NCBI GenBank assembly: GCA_029379385.1
Contig: CM055618.1
Coordinates: 1,002,134 to 1,066,133 of the forward strand
Length of the DNA: 64,000 bases
Source: Quillaja saponaria
Lineage: Eukaryota; Streptophyta; Magnoliopsida; Fabales; Quillajaceae
Direction of reading: 5' to 3'
Shown: positions 50,079 through 60,300 of the stretch, piece by piece
Layout of the letters: each line of letters opens with the position of its first letter
How positions within the stretch are numbered: position 1 is the stretch's first letter
Translations under genes and position numbers: made by a program
The notes under the pieces: generated by a model
Told to the model about the DNA's origin: nothing
Databases searched by the model: none
Seen by the model: only the letters and a program-made list of their open reading frames with translations

Positions 50079-51384
50079 CTATGCTCTGAAATTTATTAAA
50101 GTTAAGCACAAGATCAACTTCTCTATTTCCACTACTTTTTTGAACATATCTGCAAGGTTCCTGCTGCCTTCAATTTTATCAAGCTTCAGTTGTCCATCCT
50201 CCAACACTGATCTTATGAAATGATATTTTAACTGAATATGCTTTGTTTTTGTATGGAATGTCGGGTTCTTTACCAAGTGAATTGCACTTTGGCTATCACA
50301 ATAAAGTGTATTCTCTCTCTAACCTCTATCAAATTCCTCTATGAACCGTTGAAGCTAAATCATCTCTTTACTTGCTTCAGTCACAACAACATACTCTGCC
50401 TCCGTGGTTGAAAGTGCCATAACCTTCTGTAGTTGTGAAATCCAGCTTATATTTGTCTTACCTACAGTAAAAACATATCTTTTTATGCCTCTTCCACTAT
50501 TCTCGACACATGAGTGGTTCGCAGCAACATAACCCTGTACATCAAAATTATTTCTACCAAAACATAAGCAATACTTTGATGTTCCTCTTAAGTACATGAG
50601 TATCCATTGTACTGCCTTCCAATGTTCTTTTGATCGATTCTGCATGTATTTGCTCACAACTCCCACCGCCTATACAATATCTGGTCTTGTACTGACCATT
50701 GCATATAGCAAACTTCCTATAACATTTGCATATAGCACCCTTAACATATACTATTTCTCTTCTTTTGTTGAAGGACATGGCACTAAGGATAATTTAAAAC
50801 GACTTGCTAATGGTGTAGCAATAGGCCTTCCTTTTTCCATGGGAAATCTCTTGAGCACCTTTTTGACATGCCCTTCCTGCGATACCCAAACCTTTTTTTT
50901 TTCTCTGTCGCTCTTTATCATCATCCCAAGGATTTGTTAGGCCTCACCTAAGTCTTTCATATAAAAAACTTTGGACAATTTTCTCTTCAAAACATATATT
51001 CTTTGCTTGGTAGGTCATACAACCAACATGTCATTCACATAAAATGCAAGAATAATGATATCATTGTTATCAAATAACTGAAAATAAATATAATAGTCAT
51101 ATTGACTTCGTACATATTTTGCATCTTGCATGAATTTTTCGAACTTCAAATACCATTGTCTAGGAGCTTATTTAAGGTCGTACAAGCTCTTTTTTAGTTT
51201 ACAAACCATATTCTCCTTACCTTTTACCTCATACCTTTCAAATTGATGCATATATCTTATTTAACTCACCATGTAGGAATGTAGTTTTCACATCTAACTA
51301 TTCAAGATGCAAATTTTCTATAGCCATTAAACTCAATAATATCTTGATATTTCTTCAATTTGGTAGTTTGGGTCTGAGTATGAA
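50079..51384 (-). pseudogene. copia RT and RNase H pseudogene
   Basis: The minus strand reads LDVKTTFLHGEL (about 51290), a decayed LYGLKQAPRQWY-type stretch, and NDMLVV in place of YVDDMLV (about 51030). It continues with KVFYMKDLGEA and QILGMMIK, then the RNase H part: GVVSKYMQNRSKEHWKAV, YAVLKYLRGT-like LMYLRGTSKYC, QKVMALSTTEAEYV and LYCDSQSAIHLVKNPTFH, ending with HIQLKYHFIRSVLEDG and NLADMFKK near 50120. The order is that of the copia 3' half. Several stops and frameshifts and the loss of the RT YVDD tyrosine-valine context show it is dead. Confidence 0.9.
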
Positions 51385-51698
51385 AGCCACAATAGTAACA
51401 GATTTAGAATTAGGTTTTATAATATGCTATATATAAATCCTTATATGAGAGGATAATATATCAAAGAGATAATCCCTATGAGAAAAAACTCTTTAGAGTA
51501 GGATTGAATCTTCAAAAAAAGTAAGATCAAATCCTTGCGAGTGTGTGCTTGAGTCATTATAATATTCTTCAATAACAGTTATCACTAACTTAGTGCTTGC
51601 CATGGACGTAGCCTATATTGGGTGAATCATGTAAATCTGGTGTCTTTTACTATTTTATTTATGTTATTTGTTATCCCTGCATTGTTAGATATTTAACA
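51385..51698 (+). repeat. copia LTR, sense copy
   Basis: It ends TTAGATATTTAACA at 51698, one base before the primer-binding site. It begins abruptly at CCACAATAGTAACAG, which is inside the LTR when compared with the antisense copy, so its first 60 or so bases are missing at the inversion junction. Confidence 0.8.
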
Positions 51699-51700
51699 AT

Positions 51701-51713
51701 TGGTATCAGAGCC
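51701..51713 (+). other. copia primer-binding site
   Basis: TGGTATCAGAGCC, complementary to the initiator tRNA-Met 3' end, two bases after the LTR end. Confidence 0.85.
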
Positions 51714-51739
51714 TAAGCTGTTTAAATCGAGTGGCAATA

Positions 51740-53790
51740 ATGGTAGATGAAAATAAAGAAAATTTTGAATAATTCAACAGGCAGAATTTTCAATGGTGGA
51801 AAATACATATGGAGGATCTGTTGTATTAGAAAGATCTGTATATGTCATTGATGGGAAGAAAACCAGAAGCAATGAAAAAGGATAACTGGAAGATATTGGA
51901 TAGAAAGGTGTTGGCGATGGTGAGACTATCTCTTACATCACATATGGCCTTCAATATCACACAAGCAAAGATGACATCAGAAGTCGTGGAAACCATAAAT
52001 AAATTATGAAAAACCCTCTGCTGTTAATAAAGTTTTCTTGGTGAGTAAATTATTTAATATGACGATGACTGACAATTCTTCTGTTGATAATCATTTGAAT
52101 GATTTTAATATGGTCATTAGTTAATTGCTATCGTTGAATGTTTCTTTTAATGATGAATTGAAATATGGTCATTAGTCAATTTCTATCGTTGAATGTTTCT
52201 CTTACTGATTTTAATATGGTCATTAGTCAATTGTTGTTCTTATGTTCATTGCTGAAGAGTTGGGATAGTCTTGTAATTATTACCAGTTATAGTATTACTA
52301 GAAATTTAGTTTTTAAAGAAATTGTTTGTTGCATATTGAATGATGAGATGCAAAGAAAGAGTTCAAACTCTACTTCAGGATTTGGTACAGTGCTAGTTGT
52401 GGACTCTAGGGGTAGACAACAAGAAAAATGAGGAAATTCATCAAAGGATAAAAAGTCATATAGATGGAGATCGAAATCAAGAGGAAAAGGAAAGCTCAAA
52501 GCAGCTAATGAAAATTTCAAAGGAAAGTGCTAGAACTGTGGCAAATCTGGTCATATAGAAAAAGATTTCTAGGCAGATGGAAATGAAAATGACAAGGGAA
52601 AACACAGTGATGAGGAAGCCAAAGTGGTGACAAGTGATAATAATAATGGTAACTTCTGTTTATCTACATCAGTTAATGTTATATCTAACGTATAGTTAAT
52701 TGCACTTCACATAAGAACTACTTTCATTATTATGTTCATGGTGAATTTTCGGTATGTAACTGTTAGGAATGGACAAAGATGTGAGATTGCAAGAAAAGGT
52801 ACAATTGTTTTGAAATTGTTAGATAATTGCAAATTGAGATTGAATGACATTAAATATGTTCTTTCTTTGAAGAAAAAATCTAATATTTGTGAGCATGCTT
52901 GATGGTGAAGGGTACCAAGTTAGTTTTGGTGGAGGAAAGTAAAAGATTACAAAGGTTCACTAGTTGTGGCAAAAGGTGGTCTCATTTGCACTTTGTACAC
53001 TATTAATAATTCTAACATGTGCAATTCTGTGTTAGTAACTATAGATGGAAGTTCTACACTATGGCATCACAGACTTGGACACTTGAGTGAGACTGGTATG
53101 AAACAACTACATTCAAGCAAATTATTGCTAGACTTAAAGAGTTTGGAATTCGAGTTTTATGAGGATTGTGTGTATGGAAAGCAGAAAAGAGTTAGCTTTT
53201 ACAAAGGATGATATATAAAGAAGACTGGGAAGCTAGACTTGATACACTTAGATGTGTAAGGGCCAAGTTAGGTTAAATCTCGTCAAGGTAAATTTTACTT
53301 CGTTACATTCATTGATGATGCAACTAGAAAGACTTGGGTTTTGCTATTAGTTGCAAATCTGATGTGTTTGAAGTTTTCAAAAAATGGAAGGAACTTGTAG
53401 AAACTGACTCAAGTAGAAAGGTGAAGTATCTAAAATCTGATAATGGTGGCGAATACCAGGATAAGAACTTCAAAGAGTACTGTGAAAAGCATAGGATTCA
53501 CAGGATTGAGACAGTTTCTACAACACCACAGCAGAATGGTGTTGCTGAAAAGATAAATAGAACTATCCTTGAGCGTGCTAGGAGTATGAGAATTCATTCA
53601 AGACTACCATTACAGTTTTGGGTGGCAGTTGTTGATATTGCAATGTTCTTGATCAATAGAAATCCCTCTAGTGCCTTAGATGGTGGGATCCCATAGGAAG
53701 CTTGGATAGGAAAGAAGGAAAACTACTCTTTTCTTAAAACTTTTGGATATATTTCTTATGTACATATTGATAGTGAGAACGGGAAAAAGT
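51740..53790 (+). pseudogene. copia gag, protease and integrase pseudogene
   Basis: Gag starts at the ATG at 51740 (MVDENKENFE) and shows FQWWKIHMEDLLY, LDRKVLAMVRLSL and an internal triplication. The zinc knuckle near 52530 reads C-NCGKSGHIEKDF with a stop and a lost Cys. A protease-like segment follows at 52740-52860. The GAG pre-integrase domain is at 52966-53211 (LWHHRLGHLSETGM, CVYGKQKRVSF). The integrase core has FVTFIDDATRKTWVLL at about 53300, SDNGGEYQDKNF at 53438-53475 and TPQQNGVAEKINRT at 53524-53565. The Asp, Asp and Glu residues are visible, as in Tork-like copia. Stops and shifts interrupt it. It ends in GYISYVHIDSENGKKL, before RT. Confidence 0.9.
52107..52245 (+). repeat. triplicated segment in copia gag
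   Basis: Three tandem copies of about 50-55 bp containing AATATGGTCATTAGTCAATT and CTATCGTTGAATGTTTCTCTT. They repeat the gag peptide FNMVISQLLSLNVS. Confidence 0.85.
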
Positions 53791-53844
53791 TAAATATTTA
53801 ACAACTGGTATCATAGCCAGGTTTAGATTCTGATCAAGGTCATA

Positions 53845-54192
53845 TTCATAATTGGAACATAAATAATATATGGATTAATTAAATAGTATTGACTAGGTTG
53901 GAAGTTGGTGTATATTGAATTAGTAGTGATTATATATGCTCACACGATCGTAGGAATGACTTATTCTTTTAAGTATTTTACGAAATGACTGGTATTAAAT
54001 ACCTAGAAGTTGTTTCACCTATATTAATTGGATCAAATAATTAAGTAGGAAATAGGAAATTTAATTAAGTGGAAGTTAAATGGTGGAATTTGAATTCTTG
54101 AATGAATGAAAGTAATTAACTTAACTTGAAACTTAATAGTTAAGATGTGGTTAATGTTAAAGGATAAATAGGATGGAATTTCTAGGTATATG

Positions 54193-54250
<58 letters not shown>

Positions 54251-55453
54251 CTTATTCAATAAAAATCGGAATACCCTTTAAGATATCCGATGAATGTAAA
54301 AAGGAAATTAGCAGTCAGTTAACGAGTTATACACATGTGTACGTAGAAAAGTAAAGAAATATAGTGTTAAATGTAAAGTGATTATTTTAAATAATATATA
54401 TAAATTAATGATTCTCAGCTCCATATCGTGTCAAGGACTTTCCAACACCTTCATAGACTAGATGGATTGGCAAGCCTCATCCTTAAGCTTTATGAGTGAT
54501 TTTTTGTATTCTTTGATTGCTAGATTAGATGTGAAATGAATGTGTGTATAGAAATATATATTAGGTATGTGAAATATTGTAATAGTAGTGTTGAATTTTA
54601 CTTGTTATGTTAGTTGATTTATGGTTGAAGAGGCCAATTAAGTTCATTGATTTTATTATTTTCGGAAGTGAAATCCTGATACACGTAGGATGTTTTATTT
54701 GATCATGTGATTTATAATTTTAAATACTTGAATAACTCAGCCCTAGTGGGATTGACTGTATACGAAAATTTTATTTGGTGTGCGAGCATGTATATGCCCG
54801 GTGGGAGGATATTTTGGTGTGTGGGTGCTAAGTTATTCCATTAGGCCTTTTATTGATTGATTTTTTTTATCGTGCATGTGTAAATATTCTAGGTTCTTAA
54901 GTGTATATACTTTGGATACATGTACGAGGTTTCTTATTCACTCATTAGGTTGTCGTGACTCATTAATTTGTGACTTTTTTTTTAGTATCAAAACATCAGT
55001 ACTCTATGTTATAAGACGTTTGACTTGCTGATTTCTCTGCGATAAGATATTTGCTTAAAGTCACACTCTTGAAGCCGAGAGACGGATTTGCAGTCATCAT
55101 TTAGACTTTGAGTCATTATATTTTTGTTTTGTGCATTAGTTTCACTTTGTGGATTGTGGAACATTTGAAGTTGGGCATCTGTGGGTCTATGTTGTTTTTG
55201 TTGTTGTACATAACTGGTTGCTTGTAACTAGTTTATATATATTTGTGTGTATTTTCAGTCATGTTTCATTTTATGTGAAATCTCAGCTAAAATTTTTAAT
55301 AAGATATCTTATATTTTATAAATCTAATATTTCTTTAAATAATCTCATTATGACTTGCATTCTTTTATTTGTGTAAAGGTGTGAGTCAGGGTTACGGGAG
55401 TTTTGGGATATAGAACCCTTTGGCCAGTTATTACCTTAATTCGAGGTGTAACA
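53845..55453 (+). repeat. 3' LTR of the Tekay-like element, piece 3
   Basis: Colinear with 37751-39555 of the 5' LTR, including GCCCGGTGGGAGGATATTTT and the end GGGTTACGGGAGTTTTGGGATAT...GGTGTAACA. It contains a (TA)n expansion and one copy of the unit duplicated in the 5' LTR. Confidence 0.9.
54200..54246. repeat. (TA)n microsatellite
   Basis: About 23 TA units within the 3' LTR. The corresponding place in the 5' LTR (about 38075) has only a short AT stretch. Confidence 0.95.
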
Positions 55454-55456
55454 TTC

Positions 55457-55770
55457 ACACTACTAAAAATTATTATATTTGCGTTTCTCAAATCGGATAT
55501 AGACTTTATGCCTCTGCATTTAAGGTTTCTTCATCCGCAGTCAAGCAAACGCTAATCGTAAGGGGAAAAATGAATCCAACAGATGCTGACAATTAAAACA
55601 CAAAAGCAACTTTGGCGCCATATTCTGCGAGGACATCTACATCTACTGTTTGTCATTTGCATCTGCAAGGGCAGACGCTAATATTTTGAATTGGCGCTAA
55701 ATTCTGCTAAATGTATCAGCATCTGCTTTGTCCTTAATTGCACCTACCTTAGTGTAAATGCAAAAATATT
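55457..55770. mobile_element. possible CACTA-type terminus
   Basis: CACTACTAAAAATTATTAT directly follows the Tekay-like element and resembles the CACTACTAGAAAA ends of plant CACTA elements. Subterminal GCGCTAA/GACGCTAAT-like motifs recur at about 55550, 55675 and 55695. The opposite end was not found. Confidence 0.4.
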
Positions 55771-56284
55771 ATTTTTTTACAAATATCTTTTTTTTTTTTT
55801 TGTCTGCTACTTAATGTACCTAGGTTAACAGTGACAGACATAGAAAACTTATCTTATTTTAAACCAAATTGTGGCTCTCTTTCTTCTTCTTCCTCCACCA
55901 TTACAGCTCTGCTCCCCTACCACACAAGATGCCATTCAACGAGAAGCACCACTGTCATTCGACCACCTCCTCGCCACCTTCCATCCACCTCCTTGCCAGC
56001 TTCAGATATAGAGAAATCCATAAAAGATAAGTTGTACATATATATACATTAATATTTTTGTATTATTTGGTAGATAGTTATATATATTCATTTATATAAA
56101 TCTGAAAATTTCTTGCTTGAATATAATACATTATTTTTTCACGTAACAATAAATTAATATGAAGTTATAGATAAATTAGTAACAATAAATTAATATGAAG
56201 TTATAGATAAATTAGTATATATGAGAGATAGAATATTAGTATTATATTATTATATATGATTTAAGCAGAGGATAAATTAAAATA
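55771..56284. other. intergenic
   Basis: T-rich run near 55788-55801. A Ser/Pro-rich open frame at 55831-56052 has no recognised domain. A 38 bp direct repeat (AACAATAAATTAATATGAAG) lies at about 56144 and 56181. Confidence 0.5.
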
Positions 56285-56739
56285 TTGATGCTGCCTATCT
56301 ACTTAGTACTAACGGTGGAGAAATTAAATAAACATAATTACCTCGTGCCTACCAAGACTTACCTGGCAGCTGCCTCAGCTGATCCAACCTGGGATGCCTC
56401 AATTTACACGGGTGCCTTTGCCATGATCTACCAACCAATTGGCACTCGGCATCATGTGAAAGATCACAACCAAAATAGAACTCACGACACAGGGATGGCA
56501 GAAAAAGAAAATCATATACATGAATTACTAACTGTAGTGGAACATTAATTGTTAAGGACATCATAGTTTCTCGAAAGTGAAGAAATTGCACAGCTAAATA
56601 CGGGCTACCAACAAGTAACCCAATTTCAGTAGAGATTTCATCAACCCATAAACTCTTACTCCTTCACTAATATACCTAATTCAACTGTTTAAACTATATT
56701 TTCTTCATTTTCTAAAATAAAATTGCGGGAGTGCAAACA
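56285..56739 (-). other. myosin 3' flank, possible 3' UTR
   Basis: DNA directly downstream of the myosin stop codon. The complement of 56366-56620 is less AT-rich and ends in a consensus donor (GCTGCCAG before GTAAGT, at about 56365-56372), which might be a spliced 3' UTR exon. There is no supporting protein homology. Confidence 0.35.
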
Positions 56740-57399
56740 TCAATTTATTCTTGTGCTGTTCCTCCTTACCCACCACTTCTTTTTCACTCTGTCTATGGCA
56801 CCTTCTTCACTCCCAAGCTTGTGCAAAATCAACTTTGTTTCTCTCAGTCTTGCCCCGTAGTCTTTCTTCCAGGCTTCAAACATCTGTTTCAACCTTCTAA
56901 GCTCTCGGTCAGGATTCAAACTTGCTTCAACCTGACCAGATTTTACCTCAACCAAAAACTTTGCATCATCACCAAATACTTGACTCCTTTGCTCAAATTC
57001 TTCAGTCAATCTGCTTATGACACTCAAACCTGCACTCATTGATCTTGCCCCATTACTTTCTTGGACCCTTTGGTTGCTTCCCGTATCCCAGCTGTAGTCT
57101 CTCTCATCACTTGCATTGACTGATGCATCAGAATTTCTTGCAGTATCATCAATAGCTAGACTCTTCTTTGCAATAGAGAGGCTAGATTGTAGGGATCTCA
57201 TTTGCTTCTGCCACACTTCTTCCATAGACTTCATCTTCAGCTCATACTCAGACCAACGGCTCTCATACTGTTGGAGACGCTGGTGGAGGATGTCATTCTC
57301 CTCTTCCTTCTCTCTCAGAGCAGCTTCAGCCTTCAGAACTCGGCGCTGTAACTCAGCAAGAAATGATGACTTCACCAGCACCTCATCTGACTCATTAGT
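56740..57399 (-). CDS. myosin VIII last coding exon (coiled coil and tail)
   Basis: 219 codons and a TGA. The acceptor is GAAACAG before ACT, giving TNESDEVLVKSSFLAEL in phase 0 with the previous exon. The heptad-rich coiled coil covers about the first 85 residues. The tail contains LTEEFEQRSQVFGDDAKFLV and DRELRRLKQMFEAWKKDY, hallmarks of class VIII. An upstream AG at about 57420 would insert 17 bases and a stop. Confidence 0.95.
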   Translation of the reverse strand, partial: TNESDEVLVKSSFLAELQRRVLKAEAALREKEEENDILHQRLQQYESRWSEYELKMKSMEEVWQKQMRSLQSSLSIAKKSLAIDDTARNSDASVNASDERDYSWDTGSNQRVQESNGARSMSAGLSVISRLTEEFEQRSQVFGDDAKFLVEVKSGQVEASLNPDRELRRLKQMFEAWKKDYGARLRETKLILHKLGSEEGAIDRVKKKWWVRRNSTRIN

Positions 57400-60300
57400 C
57401 TGTTTCAAGTTCATGTCTTAGGTATGTCAATTTTATATTACCAAAATAATTTGTACAAGGATAAAGGCTTTAGCTTAGACAACAGAAATAGGTAAGTTCT
57501 TAAAGGGAAGTTTGCTAGCACAGTTCTCAAACTCTAGATCAGGCAAAAAACAAAACAAAAAAAACAAAAAAACAAGTACTTCATAGGAAAATAACTAGCT
57601 GTTCAAAAATACTATGTTTTTTTTTTTTTTTTTTGACATGAAAATGATTTATATAGCCTATCCCAACTAGTTTGGGATTTAAGGCTTAGTTAAATTGAGT
57701 TGAGTTTTTTATTTTTATGTAAATGGAAAATAAGTTATCAATTACAACTGAATTTCATTATTGTAGCATATTTGAAAAAAAATAACTCTTGCAGAAAAAA
57801 GAAAAAACATTAATAAACAAATTCATAAAAGAAGTTTATTGAACTAAAAAAGAAATTCAGAGGTTAAATTGGGCACGTGAAGGAAAGAATAAAGCTAGTA
57901 ATAGTTTTTGGAACTTGGGTGAGAGTTACCTTCACGCCTCCAGATTGCAGTAGTCCTATATCTCCTGAGCATCTCCTGACTGACCAGCCACGAATTACTG
58001 TTTTCATAAAACAGAATCATGAAAAAATTATATATGAAATTGTGGATAAAAGTAGAGATGATATTATGATTATCCAAATGTTGTTTAGAACAGTCTTATT
58101 TTGGCTAGATGGAAAGATAAGTTTATAAAAAATATATAAATAAAAAATTGAAGATCTGTTCGCATTACAACAACTTATTATCATAATTTATAACTATGCT
58201 TGTACGACACAACTCTTTCAGAATACAGAATGTCTTGACACCTCACAGTAAAGGATGAGACACCCTTCTCAACTCAAAACCAAGAATTTCTGGGTGCTTG
58301 AAACAATTTTTTATCCCATTTACCAAAAAGAAAGAAAAGTACAAAATAATGTTTGCTCTTACTGTTAGAGATATATAACTCTATTGTACATGTTTCATTA
58401 TTAATATTATTACACGTGCCAACTGATATATAGAAAATACATAACTTTACAATGAAGTAATAAGAAATACAGATTTATGTACTATTTTTTATGTCAAGAA
58501 ATCTAACGGTCAAATGAAGCATCACATATCAAAGTCCAGTTATATTTGACAGAACTACTGATCTTTTTATGATGAAGACATGCTCCACGTATGAGTCCAA
58601 AACAGTTAACTTTACCTGATTGTATCACCACTGAGGCATCATACATATTCTTTAATTTCATTCTGGCAATTCTTGCTTTCATATGCTTTTGTATAACAAC
58701 TGCAGCTCTATGTCTCTGAAGTAAAACTGCATATTCCTTCCTCATCTTCTCTCCCCTAACAACTGGAAGGAACATGTAGGAAAAAAATTGTAATTTATAG
58801 TTGCATTTCTTCATAACTGTATATGAAATAATAAAAGATCTAAGTTACGAGAAGGGAAATACATGACTGAAGTGAAGTGATCCCTCTCCTTAGGTTTTTG
58901 AGGAAACACCGAGCGTGGTGCCCCCTGAAGCAGCTTTGAACACGTAAAATACCATGGAGTGTATGGTTTCTAGTATCCTCAAGCACTCCAATCTGCATTT
59001 GATATTAAAGAAGGAAATAAATTGCAATCAATAAGTAACATATATCAACAATATGTTGCTCTTTTTTTTCTCTTTGTAGTTATTTGTCCCTTCTGAATTC
59101 CTCCGAAAGCATGAGGTAGGAACATGATTCAAAAAGAAGAAATTGATCCAAAGCTGCACAACTAAGAATTGATGTGGCCAAAGCGAAAAAGATGGAAAGA
59201 GATTCCATTCATCATATACATTAATATCAATGTTTTAAAAGCACTAGGCGCATTTAGGCAATAAGGGCTTCTATTGCCTAGGCTCTAGGCGCAGGAGCAC
59301 ACCTAGAAGCAGTCAAGTAAAAAAAATTAAAATATTCTTAAGAGAAGATATATATAATGATAGTGAGAATGTGATATTAAACTTAATATAAATATATATA
59401 TACACCACAAAAAATATTGTATTAAAGATTTAAAGCTTATGGAATAACACATGAGCCATTTCAAACTCCAAGTCAGGTTCAAACAAGAAAGTAAACATAA
59501 AATTCAGATCCAAGCATCTTTCAAAAAACAATTCCTCCTCCTACTCATGAGTTACTCATTGTCTCATCCTCATCAATAGTTATAAGCACAACATCACCTC
59601 AATTACCATCATTAGAATTGTAACATTCATCATCTTCTTCTAATAACTCCTCATGCTCATGTACATGGTTCTTGGTAGTAGAACTTGAACCCATAAATAT
59701 TCTTGACATAGCTCTTGTGTTAGATCTTTTTAAACCCTAAATATATATATTTTTTGGAAAGAATAAGGTCTTGTAGTTTTTATAAGTAGAAGGACTTAAG
59801 ATTTGTATGGCTTTTGTAAATTGTACACCAGCTATATATTTTTCCTATATATATATATTATGATCCAAAAAAACAAGGTCGTGAAAAAAAAAAAAAAAAA
59901 AAAAAAAACCAAAACTGCCTAGGCAGCGCCTTAGCTGCCTAGCTCCTCACCTGAAGCCAATGCCTAGGCAAGGTAAGCATGCACCTCACCTATCAGTGCC
60001 TCGCCTAGACCAAGTTAGGCACTTTAGGTGCACCTCACCTGCACCTAGCGCCTAGGCCCGCTTTTCACAACACTGATTAATATGCATCTTAAATCAATCT
60101 AATTCACTACATTATAATATGCAAGGTGTTATATCTCACATCAAGTACAAAATAGTATCAGTGCATAGTGAAGGGGTTTTGCTAGAACCCCCACTCCAAA
60201 AAATAAAATAAAATCACAACCAAGCATGTGGTTAGGCTCCCAACAAAAGAGAAAGGTATAAAACTATCTCTACTACTAATTAAGAGAACCTTGTTGCAGT

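Larger units (their letters stand above)
49669..53844. mobile_element. rearranged Ty1/copia element
   Basis: It is inserted in the Tekay-like 3' LTR; the flanks TTTAT (49664-49668) and TTCAT (53845-53849) match at four of five bases. The left half (to about 51384) is in antisense: LTR, polypurine tract, RNase H, RT. The right half is in sense: LTR, primer site, gag, protease, integrase. All parts are compatible with a single Tork-like element whose 3' half has been inverted, but two separate insertions are not excluded. The outermost LTR ends are missing. Confidence 0.75.
36547..55453 (+). mobile_element. Ty3/gypsy (Tekay/Del-like) element with two nested insertions
   Basis: The outer element begins TGTGATAACCC (36547) and ends GGTGTAACA (55453). 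The flanks TTTAC (36542-36546) and TTCAC (55454-55458) match at four of five bases. The order is 5' LTR, gag-pol (39746-43675), then a 3' LTR recognised in three pieces (43699-44218, 49602-49668, 53845-55453) that are colinear with the 5' LTR from 37085 to 39555. The pieces are separated by a long-LTR insertion and a copia insertion. The first roughly 540 bp of the 3' LTR and the polypurine tract seem deleted. Chromodomain-type Tekay assignment rests on the pol motifs. Confidence 0.8.

Noticed and set aside
56285..56591. Opposing open frames of 87 and 80 codons downstream of the myosin stop
   Set aside because: No recognised motif; more likely 3' UTR of the myosin gene.
57116..57421. 101-codon plus-strand open frame
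   Set aside because: Antisense shadow of the myosin coiled-coil exon.
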